From assembly GCA_002898935.1 (NCBI GenBank), contig BEII01000006.1, positions 1-14,258 on the forward strand: 14,258 bases of DNA, read 5' to 3'. The translations under genes were made by a program, and so were the position numbers. The notes beneath the pieces are model-generated. The model was not told where the DNA came from, searched no databases, and was given only the letters and a program-made list of their open reading frames with translations. Below are positions 6,155-14,041 of this stretch, piece by piece; the first letter of the stretch is position 1, and every line of letters starts with the position of its first letter. The stretch comes from a bacterium HR32 (GTDB lineage Bacteria; Sysuimicrobiota; Sysuimicrobiia; Sysuimicrobiales; Sysuimicrobiaceae).

Positions 6155-7168
6155 GTCCCCGTCGTGGGAGGTGGCGAAGCCCAACAGCTCCGCGGCCTCC
6201 ACCGCGGGCAGGAGGTCCTCCAGGTCCAGGCGCAGCTCGTCTGCCAGCTCCCGCACGTCCACCCGGCCGTCCGCGTCGTGGACCAGCTCCACCAGCCCCG
6301 TAACGAGCCCCACGGGGGCCGGGGGCAGACGGGGGAGGAGGGGCCGGGCGTGGACCAGGCGGCGCTGGCGCTCGCCGGCCAGGAGGGCGTACACCTCGTC
6401 CACCCGACTCCGGAACTCCGGGGATTCCCGGTCCCGCCAGTGCGGGAGTTCCGGCCGGACCTCGCCGATGACGCGGGCGGGCGTGGTGCCCAGGACCACC
6501 ACCCGGTCGCTGAGGAACACCGCCTCCTCGATGTTGTGGGTGACCAGGGCCATGGCTCGGGTGGGAATGCGGTGCCGCAGCCACAGCTCCAGGAGGTCCG
6601 TGCGGAGGTTCTCCGCGGTGAGGGCGTCCAGGGCGGAGAAGGGCTCGTCCATCAACAACACGTCCGGCTCCACCACCAGCGCCCGGGCGAAGGCCACCCG
6701 CTGCCGCATGCCCCCGGACAGCTCCCTGGGAAAGGCAGACTCGAACCCATCGAGCCCGATGAGGTCGATGGCCTGCAGGGCCCGCCGCCGGCGTTCCTCA
6801 GGCGCCACTCCCAGAGCCCGCAGGCCCAGCTCCACGTTCTCCAAGACCGTGAGCCACGGGAACAGGGCGAAGGTCTGGAACACCATGGCCACGCCCGGGG
6901 TGGGCCCGTGCACGGGCTGGCCCCGGTACCGCACCTCGCCGTGCGTGGGTGCGAGAAGCCCGGCCAGGATGCGGAGGAGGGTGGACTTGCCCGACCCGGA
7001 GGGACCCACCACCGCGAGGATCTCCGAGTCCCGCAGCTCCAGGTCCACCCGGTCGAGGACCACCGCGGCACCGCCGCCCGGCCGCGGGAAGGACACGGTG
7101 ACGCCCCGGGCCTCCAGGAGCACCGCGGGGAGGGCCGTGGTGACGGGCCTCAACCGGAAGTCTTCCAA
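5843..7168 (-). CDS. ABC transporter ATPase with C-terminal AAA-associated domain (NitT/TauT type)
   Basis: 441 residues. The nucleotide-binding domain (about 16-260) has Walker A GPSGSGKST at 55-63, Q-loop VFQTFALFPWLTVLENV (Q98), signature LSGGM at 150-154, Walker B VLLMDEPFSALD with D174-E175, and switch histidine H211. It is of the nitrate/sulfonate/taurine group. Residues ~290-435 form an extra domain that ends HFSAEEARRQLAVVVDWGRY followed by AEAFAYEEATGEFSLE. That is the AAA-associated C-terminal domain (COG4754-like) that accompanies duplicated-permease ABC systems. Start TTG at 7168: GGAGG sits seven bases upstream and right after the permease stop (12-base gap), and no better start is close. 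It energises the fused permease encoded just upstream. The last codons make a normal family C-terminus, so this gene is intact although it abuts the broken DUF763 gene. Substrate unknown. Confidence 0.92.
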   Translation of the reverse strand: MEDFRLRPVTTALPAVLLEARGVTVSFPRPGGGAAVVLDRVDLELRDSEILAVVGPSGSGKSTLLRILAGLLAPTHGEVRYRGQPVHGPTPGVAMVFQTFALFPWLTVLENVELGLRALGVAPEERRRRALQAIDLIGLDGFESAFPRELSGGMRQRVAFARALVVEPDVLLMDEPFSALDALTAENLRTDLLELWLRHRIPTRAMALVTHNIEEAVFLSDRVVVLGTTPARVIGEVRPELPHWRDRESPEFRSRVDEVYALLAGERQRRLVHARPLLPRLPPAPVGLVTGLVELVHDADGRVDVRELADELRLDLEDLLPAVEAAELLGFATSHDGDLVLTDSGRAFAEASVQDKKELFRQALLERVRTAQEVVQTLRRRKPPRMPAEFFLDLLERHFSAEEARRQLAVVVDWGRYAEAFAYEEATGEFSLETEEDLLGL

Positions 7169-7180
7169 GGTCCTGCCTCC

Positions 7181-8884
7181 CTAGAGGTGATAGCGCTCTT
7201 CCGCGAGCCGGGCCAGCCTGCGCCACACCAAGCGGTTCACCGCCACCACGAGCCCCGCCATGGTCACGGTGGCCGCGGCCAGGAGGGGCATGTTGCCGTC
7301 CGCCACCGCGGAGGTGATGAGGCCTCCCAACCCTACCACCTGGTACCGACGGCCCCCGAACTCCAAGAACTCCGACACGATGCTGGTATTCCACGCACCC
7401 CCCTGCCCGGTGAGACCCCCTGTGACCAGGTAGGGGAAGATGGCGGGCAGGACGAAGGTGCGCCACCAGAGGGCGCCTCGGAGGCGGAGCGACGCCGCGG
7501 CCTCCTGCAGGTCCCGGGGCAGGGCGCTGGCGCCTGCGATGACGTTGAACAGCAGGTACCACTGAGTCCCCAGGAGCATCACCAGCACGGAGGCCGCCTG
7601 CAGGCCGCCTCCTACCCGGAGGAGGACGAGTAACACCACGGGGAACAAGGCGGTGGCGGGGACGGAGGCCGCGATCTGGGCCAGGGGCTGGACCACCCGG
7701 GCCCACCGGGGGCGCAGTCCCACGGCCACCCCGACGGGAACCGTCCACAGGGCAGCCAGCGCCAGGGCCAGCAACACCCGGAGGCTAGTGGCGGCGGCCC
7801 CCACCGCGATGGCCGCCCACCCTTCCGAGGGAACACGGGCCACGAGCCGCGCCAGGGACACCAGACCCCAGCCCGCGGACACCATCGCGGCCGCCGCCAG
7901 CGCCACCCCAGCCCCGCCGACCCACCGAGCGGGGACGGACAGGGAGACCGCTCCCGAGCGGAGCCGGCGGTCGAGCCCTTCCACCAGGGGTGCCCACACG
8001 TGCTCGGCGAAGGCTCGGGCCAGGGTAGACCGCCGCAAGAGGTCCAGGAACCACGAGCGGGGCCCGAGAGGGTCTTCCGTGAGCTCGAGCTTGAACTTCT
8101 GGCTCCACGCCACCACGGGACGCCACACCAGCTGGTCGAGGACCACGATGGTGAGGACCATGGTCCCAAGGCCCAGGGCGACAGCCCGGAGGTCTCCCCG
8201 GCTGCTGGCCTCCGCCAGGTAGCTGCCCAGGCCCGGGAGGGTGAAGGTACGGTCCACCAGGACGAAGGCCTCGCAAGCCATGAGGAAGAACCACCCGCCC
8301 GCCCACGACATGACGCTGTTCCAAGCCAGGCCGATGGCAGCCGCGGGGAGTTCCAGGAGCGTAAACCGCTGCCACCCGCTGAGCCGCATCAGCCGCGCCG
8401 CCTCTACGAGATCCTGGGGAAGGGTTAGGAGGGAGTGGTAGAAGCTGAAGGTGAGGTTCCAGACCATGCCGGTAAAGATGAGGACCACGCTGGCCACCTC
8501 CAGCCCCACCTCCTGCCGCGGGAACAGAGCCACCATGGCCAGGAGCACCGCAGGCATGAAAGACAGGACGGGGACGGACTGCAGCACGTCCAGGAGGGGG
8601 ACCAGCACGCGCTCTACCCGGCGGGAGCGTGCGGCCGCGTACCCGAAAACCAGGGCGAAGCCCAGGGACAGACCGTACGCAGCGGTCATGCGCAGGAGGG
8701 AAAGTCCCGCATACCCCGGCAGTGCCCTCGGCTGAAGGTCCACAGGGGCGGCGGGACGCTTGAGCTCCCCGGGGACGACAGCCAGGAGGCCGTACACCAG
8801 CGCCGCCAGGAGGGCCAGGAGGAGCAGGTCCGGGCCGGAGGCCCGGGGGAGTCGCAAAAGCCGCAGGCTCGGGAACCACGACAT
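7181..8884 (-). CDS. ABC transporter permease, two permease domains fused (COG4986-like)
   Basis: 567 residues from ATG 8884. Two binding-protein-dependent permease halves lie in one chain, each with an EAA loop: EAARLMRLSGWQRFTLLELP at 161-180 and EAAASLRLRGALWWRTFVLP at 461-480. About 12 membrane helices are expected, starting at about 19-37, and a hydrophilic linker at roughly 285-340 joins the halves. Known: duplicated-permease ABC systems (anion transport, COG4986) form the whole membrane channel from one or two such chains and pair with the ATPase type found immediately downstream. The frame stays open back to 8995, but residues from there are low-complexity, and a promoter-like -10 (8934-8939) lies within that extension, so 8884 is preferred. 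The chosen start lacks a clear Shine-Dalgarno. No substrate-binding protein gene is adjacent, and the substrate (anion or other) cannot be told. Confidence 0.88.
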   Translation of the reverse strand: MSWFPSLRLLRLPRASGPDLLLLALLAALVYGLLAVVPGELKRPAAPVDLQPRALPGYAGLSLLRMTAAYGLSLGFALVFGYAAARSRRVERVLVPLLDVLQSVPVLSFMPAVLLAMVALFPRQEVGLEVASVVLIFTGMVWNLTFSFYHSLLTLPQDLVEAARLMRLSGWQRFTLLELPAAAIGLAWNSVMSWAGGWFFLMACEAFVLVDRTFTLPGLGSYLAEASSRGDLRAVALGLGTMVLTIVVLDQLVWRPVVAWSQKFKLELTEDPLGPRSWFLDLLRRSTLARAFAEHVWAPLVEGLDRRLRSGAVSLSVPARWVGGAGVALAAAAMVSAGWGLVSLARLVARVPSEGWAAIAVGAAATSLRVLLALALAALWTVPVGVAVGLRPRWARVVQPLAQIAASVPATALFPVVLLVLLRVGGGLQAASVLVMLLGTQWYLLFNVIAGASALPRDLQEAAASLRLRGALWWRTFVLPAIFPYLVTGGLTGQGGAWNTSIVSEFLEFGGRRYQVVGLGGLITSAVADGNMPLLAAATVTMAGLVVAVNRLVWRRLARLAEERYHL

Positions 8885-8933
8885 GCGCGGGAACGGTGGG
8901 GCCCTGGTTTTCCGTGCTCCGGGCCGCACGCCG

Positions 8934-8962
8934 ATTCTACCGCCCGCCGCCGGGACCTCCAA
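8934..8962 (-). promoter_or_regulatory. Candidate promoter of the ABC permease-ATPase unit
   Basis: On the minus strand TTGGAG (8962-8957) and TAGAAT (8939-8934; five of six match TATAAT) are 17 bases apart. The -10 lies about 50 bases before the permease ATG, giving a leader of about 43 bases. The -35 matches only TTG. It stands in the 163-base gap after the kinase-like/BON gene, the natural place for a new transcription unit. Confidence 0.45.
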
Positions 8963-9047
8963 GTACGCGGGCCTGGAGCACACGTCGCCCGGCATCCCGG
9001 GGCAGAAGAGCGTGAAGTCCGGAGACGGTGCCCGGGGTTTCCCAGGG

Positions 9048-9860
9048 TCAGCGGATGGGCATCCGGGCCACGGTGAGGCGGTCTTCCACCTGCGCCACTC
9101 CGGACACCGCGCCCACCACTTCCAACACCGCGCGCCGCTCCTCCGGCCCGAACACCACCCCCTGCAGCACCACGGTACCCCCGCGGGCCGTGACGTGCAG
9201 GTCCACGTGCCCCAACCGCTCGTCGGACTTCAGGGACTCCTGGACTCGCAAGGCCAGGGCGCGGTCCCGGACCTCCTGGCGGGAGGCTTCGTCGGGCTGG
9301 AACTCCGGGCTGTCCAGCAGCCGCTCCACGAGTTCACAACCGCGCTCGACGCCGACCCGCTCCGTGTTGATCACGAGGTCGTACAGGTCGCTGTCCTCCC
9401 ACTCCACGTCGAAGAACTGGCGGATGCGGGCGCGCACGCCTTGGTCGTAACGCTCCGCCAGGGCCCGGGCCTCGGGCCGCGACACCCCGAGGCGGTCCGC
9501 GAGACGCTCCACCCGCAGGTCGAGGGGGGCGCACACGCGGACCCGGACCGCGTGCCGTACGCCCCGCAGGAGCATGGTGGACCACCGGCCCAGGATCACC
9601 ACGTCGTCTCCCTGCGCGTACTCCAGGACCCGGGCTGCCACGTGGTAGAAGTGGCGACGCGCCGGTAGGCTGAGGCGCTCCCACAGGCCCGGAGGACTCT
9701 CCACCAGCCGCGTGAGTTCGTCTTCCGTGAGCGGGCCCATGCGGGCAGCTTCCTCCAGGATCTCCCGGCGGACGAAGCGCCAGCCGCGGCGCCGGGCGAG
9801 CTCCTCGGCGATGAAGGTCCCGAGGCTGCCGAGCTCTCGGGTGAAGGCTGCGAGCCCCAA
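9048..9860 (-). CDS. Cytidylate-kinase-like protein fused to a BON domain
   Basis: 270 residues from TTG 9860. The N-terminal ~180 residues follow the cytidylate-kinase-like family (Cytidylate_kin2): AAFTRELGSLGTFIAEELAR at 4-23 aligns with the P-loop pattern SRQxGSGGxxIAxxLAxxLG, then RREILEEAA (31-39), VVILGRWSTMLLRG (87-100; usual VGRGAxxLL), the RVCAPLDLRVERLADRLGVS block and YDLVINTERV (160-169). Residues ~200-265 are a BON domain, with DLHVTARGGTVVLQGVVFGP at 220-239 and VAQVEDRLTV. The P-loop lacks the second Gly pair (GSLG instead of GSGG), so NTP binding may be altered. The start is TTG because GGAG (9867-9870) sits six bases upstream, just after the tctA stop; the frame further upstream overlaps tctA and does not resemble the family. 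BON domains usually bind membranes or small ligands. Read directly after tctA, so probably an accessory of the TTT system. Activity unknown. Confidence 0.8.
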   Translation of the reverse strand: MGLAAFTRELGSLGTFIAEELARRRGWRFVRREILEEAARMGPLTEDELTRLVESPPGLWERLSLPARRHFYHVAARVLEYAQGDDVVILGRWSTMLLRGVRHAVRVRVCAPLDLRVERLADRLGVSRPEARALAERYDQGVRARIRQFFDVEWEDSDLYDLVINTERVGVERGCELVERLLDSPEFQPDEASRQEVRDRALALRVQESLKSDERLGHVDLHVTARGGTVVLQGVVFGPEERRAVLEVVGAVSGVAQVEDRLTVARMPIR

Positions 9861-9871
9861 GGCCGACTCCG

Positions 9872-11413
9872 CTAGGAGCCCGCGGCCCCCGGCGCTTCCG
9901 CGGGCACCGCCGGGCCACGGACCTTGCGGGTGAGGTTCCGCACAAAGGGCAGGAGGAAGATCAGGACCGCCAGCACCACGAAGAACGCGGCGATGGGCCG
10001 CGTGAAGAAGATGGTCGGCGAGCCCTGGCCCATGATGAGGCTTTGCCGGAAGGCCTGCTCGGTCATGTCGCCGAGGACCAGGGCCACCACGAGAGGCGCC
10101 AGCGGGTAACCTAGTTTCTTGAAGAAGTAGCCCGCGACGCCAGACCCGAGCATGATCCACAGATCCAGGACCTGGTTGTTCACCGCGTACGCGCCGATGC
10201 TGCAGAGGATGGTGATCAGAGGAGCCAGGATGGCGAACGGGACCCGCACGATGGCGGCGAAGGCAGGCACCAGGGTCAGGACCACCAGCACGCCGATCAC
10301 GTTGCCCAGGTACATGGAGCCGATGAGCCCCCACACGAACTCGCGGTTCTCCTGGAACAGCAGAGGACCCGGGTTGAGGCCCCAGATGAAGAAACCCGCC
10401 AGCATCACGGCGGCGGTGGGGGACCCGGGGATCCCCAGGGTGACCATGGGCAGCAGCGCCCCGATCCCGGCCGCGTGGGCCGCGGTCTCGGGGGCGATCA
10501 CGCCCTCCACCTCGCCGGTGCCGAACCGGGACCCCCTCCGGCTGAACTGACGGGCGATGCCGTAGCTCATGAAGGAGGCGGGGGTGGCTCCGGTGCCGGG
10601 AAGGACCCCGATCCAGAATCCAAGGAGGCTGCTGCGGAGGAGGGTCCACACGTAGCGGGGGAACAGCTTCCACGTCTCCCACACCTCGCGGAAGCTCAGC
10701 CGCGCACGCATCCCCTCGATCTGAAGCCGCTCTTCAACGGAGAGCAGGATCTCCCCGAGCCCGAACAGCCCGATGGCGATGATGATGAAGTTCACCCCGC
10801 TCTGCAGGGAGACGGAGCCGAACGTCATGCGGGGCGAACCGCTCACGATGTCGAACCCCACGGTGGCCAGCAGCAGGCCCAGGAAGGTCATGAGGAGGGC
10901 TTTCACCGGGTCTCCGCCCTCGAGCCCCGCGATGGTGCCGAAGGCCAAGAGCAGCACGGCGAAGTTCTCGGGCGGGCCGAACTTCAGCGCCACCTCCGCC
11001 AGGGGCGGGGCGAAGAAGGTGAACAGCACGATGGCCACGAGGGCGCCGATGAAGGAGGAGGTGAAGGCTGCGGTGAGGGCCGTCCCCGGCTTGCCCTGCT
11101 TGGCGAGGGGGCAGCCGTCGAACATGGTGGCCACGGACCACGGCTCGCCGGGGATCCGGAACAGGATGGAGGTGATGGCCCCGCCGAAGATGGCGCCCCA
11201 GTACACGGACGACAGCAGGATGATGGCCGCGGTGGGGTTCAGGTGGAAGGTGAGGGGGAGCAGCAGCGCAACTCCGTTGGTGCCGCCCAGGCCCGGGAGG
11301 ACGCCGATGGCGGTCCCCAGGAGCAACCCCACCACGGCCACCATGAGGTTTGGCGGAGAGGCCGCCACCCCCAGTCCGTACAGCAGGTCTTGGAACGTCC
11401 TCGCCAGGTCCAT
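9872..11413 (-). CDS. tctA: TctA: large membrane subunit of a tripartite tricarboxylate transporter
   Basis: 513 residues with about 11-12 membrane segments. The two internally repeated family motifs are present: GVLPGLGGTNGVALLLPLTF at 37-56 and IGVLPGTGATPASFMSYG at 268-285. Also present are APETAAHAAGIGALLPMVTL (307-326) and GIPGSPTAAVML. Known role: the cation-coupled translocation subunit of TTT importers, which works with TctB and a periplasmic TctC-type binding protein for citrate and many other carboxylates. ATG 11413 is four bases after the tctB stop, with AAGG upstream, so translation is probably coupled. The C-terminal tail (AVPAEAPGAAGS) is Ala/Pro-rich and cytoplasmic or disordered. 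The gene product is clear; the substrate is not. Confidence 0.95.
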   Translation of the reverse strand: MDLARTFQDLLYGLGVAASPPNLMVAVVGLLLGTAIGVLPGLGGTNGVALLLPLTFHLNPTAAIILLSSVYWGAIFGGAITSILFRIPGEPWSVATMFDGCPLAKQGKPGTALTAAFTSSFIGALVAIVLFTFFAPPLAEVALKFGPPENFAVLLLAFGTIAGLEGGDPVKALLMTFLGLLLATVGFDIVSGSPRMTFGSVSLQSGVNFIIIAIGLFGLGEILLSVEERLQIEGMRARLSFREVWETWKLFPRYVWTLLRSSLLGFWIGVLPGTGATPASFMSYGIARQFSRRGSRFGTGEVEGVIAPETAAHAAGIGALLPMVTLGIPGSPTAAVMLAGFFIWGLNPGPLLFQENREFVWGLIGSMYLGNVIGVLVVLTLVPAFAAIVRVPFAILAPLITILCSIGAYAVNNQVLDLWIMLGSGVAGYFFKKLGYPLAPLVVALVLGDMTEQAFRQSLIMGQGSPTIFFTRPIAAFFVVLAVLIFLLPFVRNLTRKVRGPAVPAEAPGAAGS

Positions 11414-11417
11414 GTCG

Positions 11418-11894
11418 CTACCTTCTTCCGTACAGCCACCACTCCAGCACGGTCCCCTTGGGCAAGGGCATCACGAACCAGCGCTCGAACACGAAGAACA
11501 GCACCAGCGGCACACCGATGCTCACCGCCAGCACCAGGGGCCACCGGTGGCGGCCCACGAACCGCGCGTAGGCCGCCAAATACAGCCCGCCTCCCAGGTA
11601 GATGCCCAGGGTGTGGAGGAACGCCACGACGCCCACCATGGGCAGGAACACCACCAGGACCCGCTTCCACGCGCCCGGCGGAGCGAAGGACTTGGTCGGG
11701 TCGTGGCTTGCCTTCCAGGTGCGGGCGAGCACCACGAGACCGGTGAGGGTGAACCCGGTGGCGAGCCAGAAGGGGAAGAAGCCTGGGCCGGGGCCCGAGG
11801 GTGTCCATCCGGTGGGGAGCCGCAGCGCTTCCTGCAGAAACACGAGCCCGGCCACCACCAGGCCCGCGGCAAAGACCAGTTCTGCCCTGCGCAC
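11418..11894 (-). CDS. tctB: TctB: small membrane subunit of a tripartite tricarboxylate transporter
   Basis: 158 residues, the normal size for TctB, with four hydrophobic segments (about 6-24, 42-60, 78-110 split by a turn, 122-145). The GPGFFPFWLATGFTLTGLVV segment after the first helix is the family's conserved region (PGxFPxxL). The last residues FVMPLPKGTVLEW match the usual C-terminal LxVPLPxG end. Known role: a required membrane partner of TctA with an undefined mechanistic part. The start is GTG 11894, 25 bases after the tctC stop; the only purine-rich stretch upstream is GGGGG at a short distance. It lies between tctC and tctA in a compact operon. Confidence 0.9.
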   Translation of the reverse strand: MRRAELVFAAGLVVAGLVFLQEALRLPTGWTPSGPGPGFFPFWLATGFTLTGLVVLARTWKASHDPTKSFAPPGAWKRVLVVFLPMVGVVAFLHTLGIYLGGGLYLAAYARFVGRHRWPLVLAVSIGVPLVLFFVFERWFVMPLPKGTVLEWWLYGRR

Positions 11895-11919
11895 CCCGAC
11901 CCCCAGCGTGCGAAGTGCG

Positions 11920-12927
11920 CTACCGCACCAGCCAGCCCGCCCTCTCCATCAGGCTCCGCACCAGCGCGTCCTTGCGCTCCAGCCACTGCACGTACTCGCG
12001 GCCCGTCAGGTAGGCCTTCGTGTACGCACCGCGCTCGATGAAGTCCGCCATCTCCGGCGTGTCCAGGACCCGGCGGAACACCTCCTGGTAGAAGGCCACC
12101 GCTTCCGCGGGCATCTGGGGCGGCCCGAAGATCCCCCGCAGCATCTGGTACTCGATGGGGTAGCCGAGCTCCCGCATGGTGGGGATCTCGGCCCACCGGC
12201 CCACCCGCACCCGCTCCGAGGCGAAGATGGCGAGCGGCCGTACGCGGCCGGCCTCCCAGTGTCCCACGGCTTCGATGGGGTTGTTCACGGTGAAGTCCAC
12301 CTGCTTGCCCACCAGGGCCGCGGCCACGGCGCCGCCGCCCGGGAACGGCACGTAGGTGAACTTAGCCCCCCAGGCCTGCTCCAGCAACACCATGATGATC
12401 TCGTCTTCCTGCTTGGAGCCCGTGCCCGCCATCTTCAGGCGGCCCGGCGGCCCGGCCTTGGCAGCGCGGACGAAGTCGTCCAGGGTCCTGTAGGGGGACT
12501 CCGCGTGCACCCACAGGACGAAGTGGTCCAGCAGCAGCCGGGCGATGGGGGTGAGGTCGCGCCAGGTGAACCGGGACCCGTCCCGCTTGCGAAGCACCTG
12601 GGCCGCAGGCGTGGCGAAGAGGCTGTCGAGGGTGATGAGGATCGTGTGCGGGTCTCCGGTCTTGTCGATCATCCAGAGGAAGGCTTGAGCCCCCGCACCC
12701 GCGGGGCGGTTGACGGGGATGAACGGCTGCGGGGACAGCCGGTACTTCTCGATCAGCGGCGCCATCAGGCGGGCCTGCTGGTCCGCGCCGCCTCCTGTTC
12801 CCGCGGGGACCGTCCACTCCACCGGACGGTTGGGCTGCCAGGCGGGCGCGCTAAGCGCACCGGACGCCAGCAGCCCGACCACGCACACCACTAGAACGAT
12901 CAGAACACCCTGACGGGTCAGCCCCAT
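11920..12927 (-). CDS. tctC: TctC/Bug-family periplasmic binding protein
   Basis: 335 residues. The N-terminus is a signal peptide: a basic start (MGLTRQ), a hydrophobic core at about 8-24 and a likely cut near GALSA (about 23-28). There is no lipobox, so the mature protein should be free in the periplasm or cell-wall space. The mature part has the Bug-family pattern: RPVEWTVPAGTGGGADQQAR, then FIPVNRPAGAGAQAFLWM, and the late GIFGPPQMPAEAVAFY segment typical of TctC. Known role: captures a carboxylate and delivers it to TctA/TctB. ATG 12927 is preceded by an AAGGGGGG stretch about nine bases upstream. It is the first gene of the tctCBA set and lies 103 bases after the oxidoreductase beta gene. 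I saw no strong promoter in that gap, so transcription may come from further upstream. Confidence 0.92.
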   Translation of the reverse strand: MGLTRQGVLIVLVVCVVGLLASGALSAPAWQPNRPVEWTVPAGTGGGADQQARLMAPLIEKYRLSPQPFIPVNRPAGAGAQAFLWMIDKTGDPHTILITLDSLFATPAAQVLRKRDGSRFTWRDLTPIARLLLDHFVLWVHAESPYRTLDDFVRAAKAGPPGRLKMAGTGSKQEDEIIMVLLEQAWGAKFTYVPFPGGGAVAAALVGKQVDFTVNNPIEAVGHWEAGRVRPLAIFASERVRVGRWAEIPTMRELGYPIEYQMLRGIFGPPQMPAEAVAFYQEVFRRVLDTPEMADFIERGAYTKAYLTGREYVQWLERKDALVRSLMERAGWLVR

Positions 12928-13030
12928 ATCCCCGTTCCCCCCTTCCGAGAGCCTTGCGTTCAGGGTTTCCTGTTCGTGGTCTGCTGATTTTCCGCCGGAC
13001 CCCTCCTTTCGCAGATCCCCGTGATCCGGG

Positions 13031-14029
13031 CTACGCGGAGACCCTGAGCGTGCCCCGGAACGGCGCCACGCCGGGGATCTCCCACTCGTCCCACATATCG
13101 TCCACCATCCGCTGGATGTAGTCGATGTCGTCCTCGGTCAGGTGCGCGAACCGGCCCTGCCGGCTCAGGTACTCGCGCACAGGAATCCGGCCCTTGGCGG
13201 TCTTGCGGGCGTCGTAGGTGTAGACCACCTCGCCGTGGATGATCTCGTACAACGGCAAGAGCCCGGAGCGCACGCCCAGCTCCCCCAGCTCGTGGGAGTA
13301 GCGGGGGTGGAAGTCCCAGCCCTTGGGGCAGGGGTCGTAGGTGTGGATGAAGGTGGGACCCCCGATGGCCAACGCCTTGCGCACCTTGTTGAGGAAGTCC
13401 AAAGGCGGGAAGGTGGCACACGCGGTGGCGACGTAGCGGCAGTTGGGGTGACCCACGGCCAGCATGGCGGCCACGTTCTTCTTCCACCGGCGGTGCGTGA
13501 CGCGCTGCACCTTGCCCACGGGGCTGAAGGTGGTCTGCGCCCCCCACGTGGTGAGACCGGTGGCCTGGATGTCCGTGTTGGCCGCGGACTCGTTGTCGTA
13601 CATGATGATCAGCAGATCGTAGTCCGTCTGGAGGGCTCCCGAGATCCCCGACAGGCCCATGTCGCCGCCCCCGAGGTCCCCGCAGAACGAGATCACGTTG
13701 ATCTTCTCCTGCGGGATCCGGTTCTTGCGCATGAGGGCCCGCAGGCCCGCGGCCATGCCCACCGCGGACGAGCCGCCCGCGCCCAGCTGTGTGTGCATCC
13801 ACGGGACGATCCACGGGGTGGTCATGTAGCTGGTGTTGGCCACGTACATGCACCCGGTGGACCCGGTGACCACCGTGCGCGGGCCTGCCGCCTTGATAAA
13901 CTGCCGCATCACGGTGGCGGACTCACACCCCTGACACGTCCGGTGCCCGGAGGTGTAGAACTCCTCCAGAGGGATCTGCTTGACTCCCTTGATGCGGTCG
14001 TAGACGAGCACCTTCTCTGTAGTCGCCAT
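13031..14029 (-). CDS. 2-oxoacid:ferredoxin oxidoreductase, beta subunit (TPP-binding)
   Basis: 332 residues of the PorB type. Four cysteines expected to hold a [4Fe-4S] cluster are present: C32 and C35 (GHRTCQGCE), C60 (STGCM) and C234 (YDPCPKGW), with the spacing of the pyruvate enzyme. The PWIVPWMHTQL segment and YDNESAANT (144-152) follow the family. The thiamine-diphosphate motif reads GDLGGGDMG at 117-125 where the family normally has GDGG..DIG; D118 and N146 remain. Known role: CoA-dependent oxidative decarboxylation of a 2-oxoacid with reduction of ferredoxin, together with an alpha and usually gamma/delta subunits. ATG 14029 has GGGGGA six bases upstream and lies 12 bases after the alpha gene. 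Pyruvate, branched-chain, aryl-glyoxylate and oxalate enzymes share this fold, so the substrate is left open. Cytoplasmic. Confidence 0.88.
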   Translation of the reverse strand: MATTEKVLVYDRIKGVKQIPLEEFYTSGHRTCQGCESATVMRQFIKAAGPRTVVTGSTGCMYVANTSYMTTPWIVPWMHTQLGAGGSSAVGMAAGLRALMRKNRIPQEKINVISFCGDLGGGDMGLSGISGALQTDYDLLIIMYDNESAANTDIQATGLTTWGAQTTFSPVGKVQRVTHRRWKKNVAAMLAVGHPNCRYVATACATFPPLDFLNKVRKALAIGGPTFIHTYDPCPKGWDFHPRYSHELGELGVRSGLLPLYEIIHGEVVYTYDARKTAKGRIPVREYLSRQGRFAHLTEDDIDYIQRMVDDMWDEWEIPGVAPFRGTLRVSA

Positions 14030-14041
14030 GGTCTCTCCCCC

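Noticed and set aside
8885..8995. 37-residue N-terminal extension of the ABC permease
   Set aside because: Low-complexity, not hydrophobic, no ribosome-binding site, and it overlaps a promoter-like TAGAAT.
8990..9005. CCCGG-GATG-CCGGG hairpin (minus strand) as terminator of the TTT operon
   Set aside because: Short stem and no U tract behind it.
9861..10682. N-terminal extension of the kinase-like/BON frame through the tctA gene
   Set aside because: The extension is the shifted frame of tctA, with no family resemblance; the TTG at 9860 has its own ribosome-binding site.
12928..13030. Promoter or small gene between the oxidoreductase beta gene and tctC
   Set aside because: A good AAGGAGG stretch is present on the minus strand but no start codon follows at a usable distance, and no -35/-10 pair stands out.
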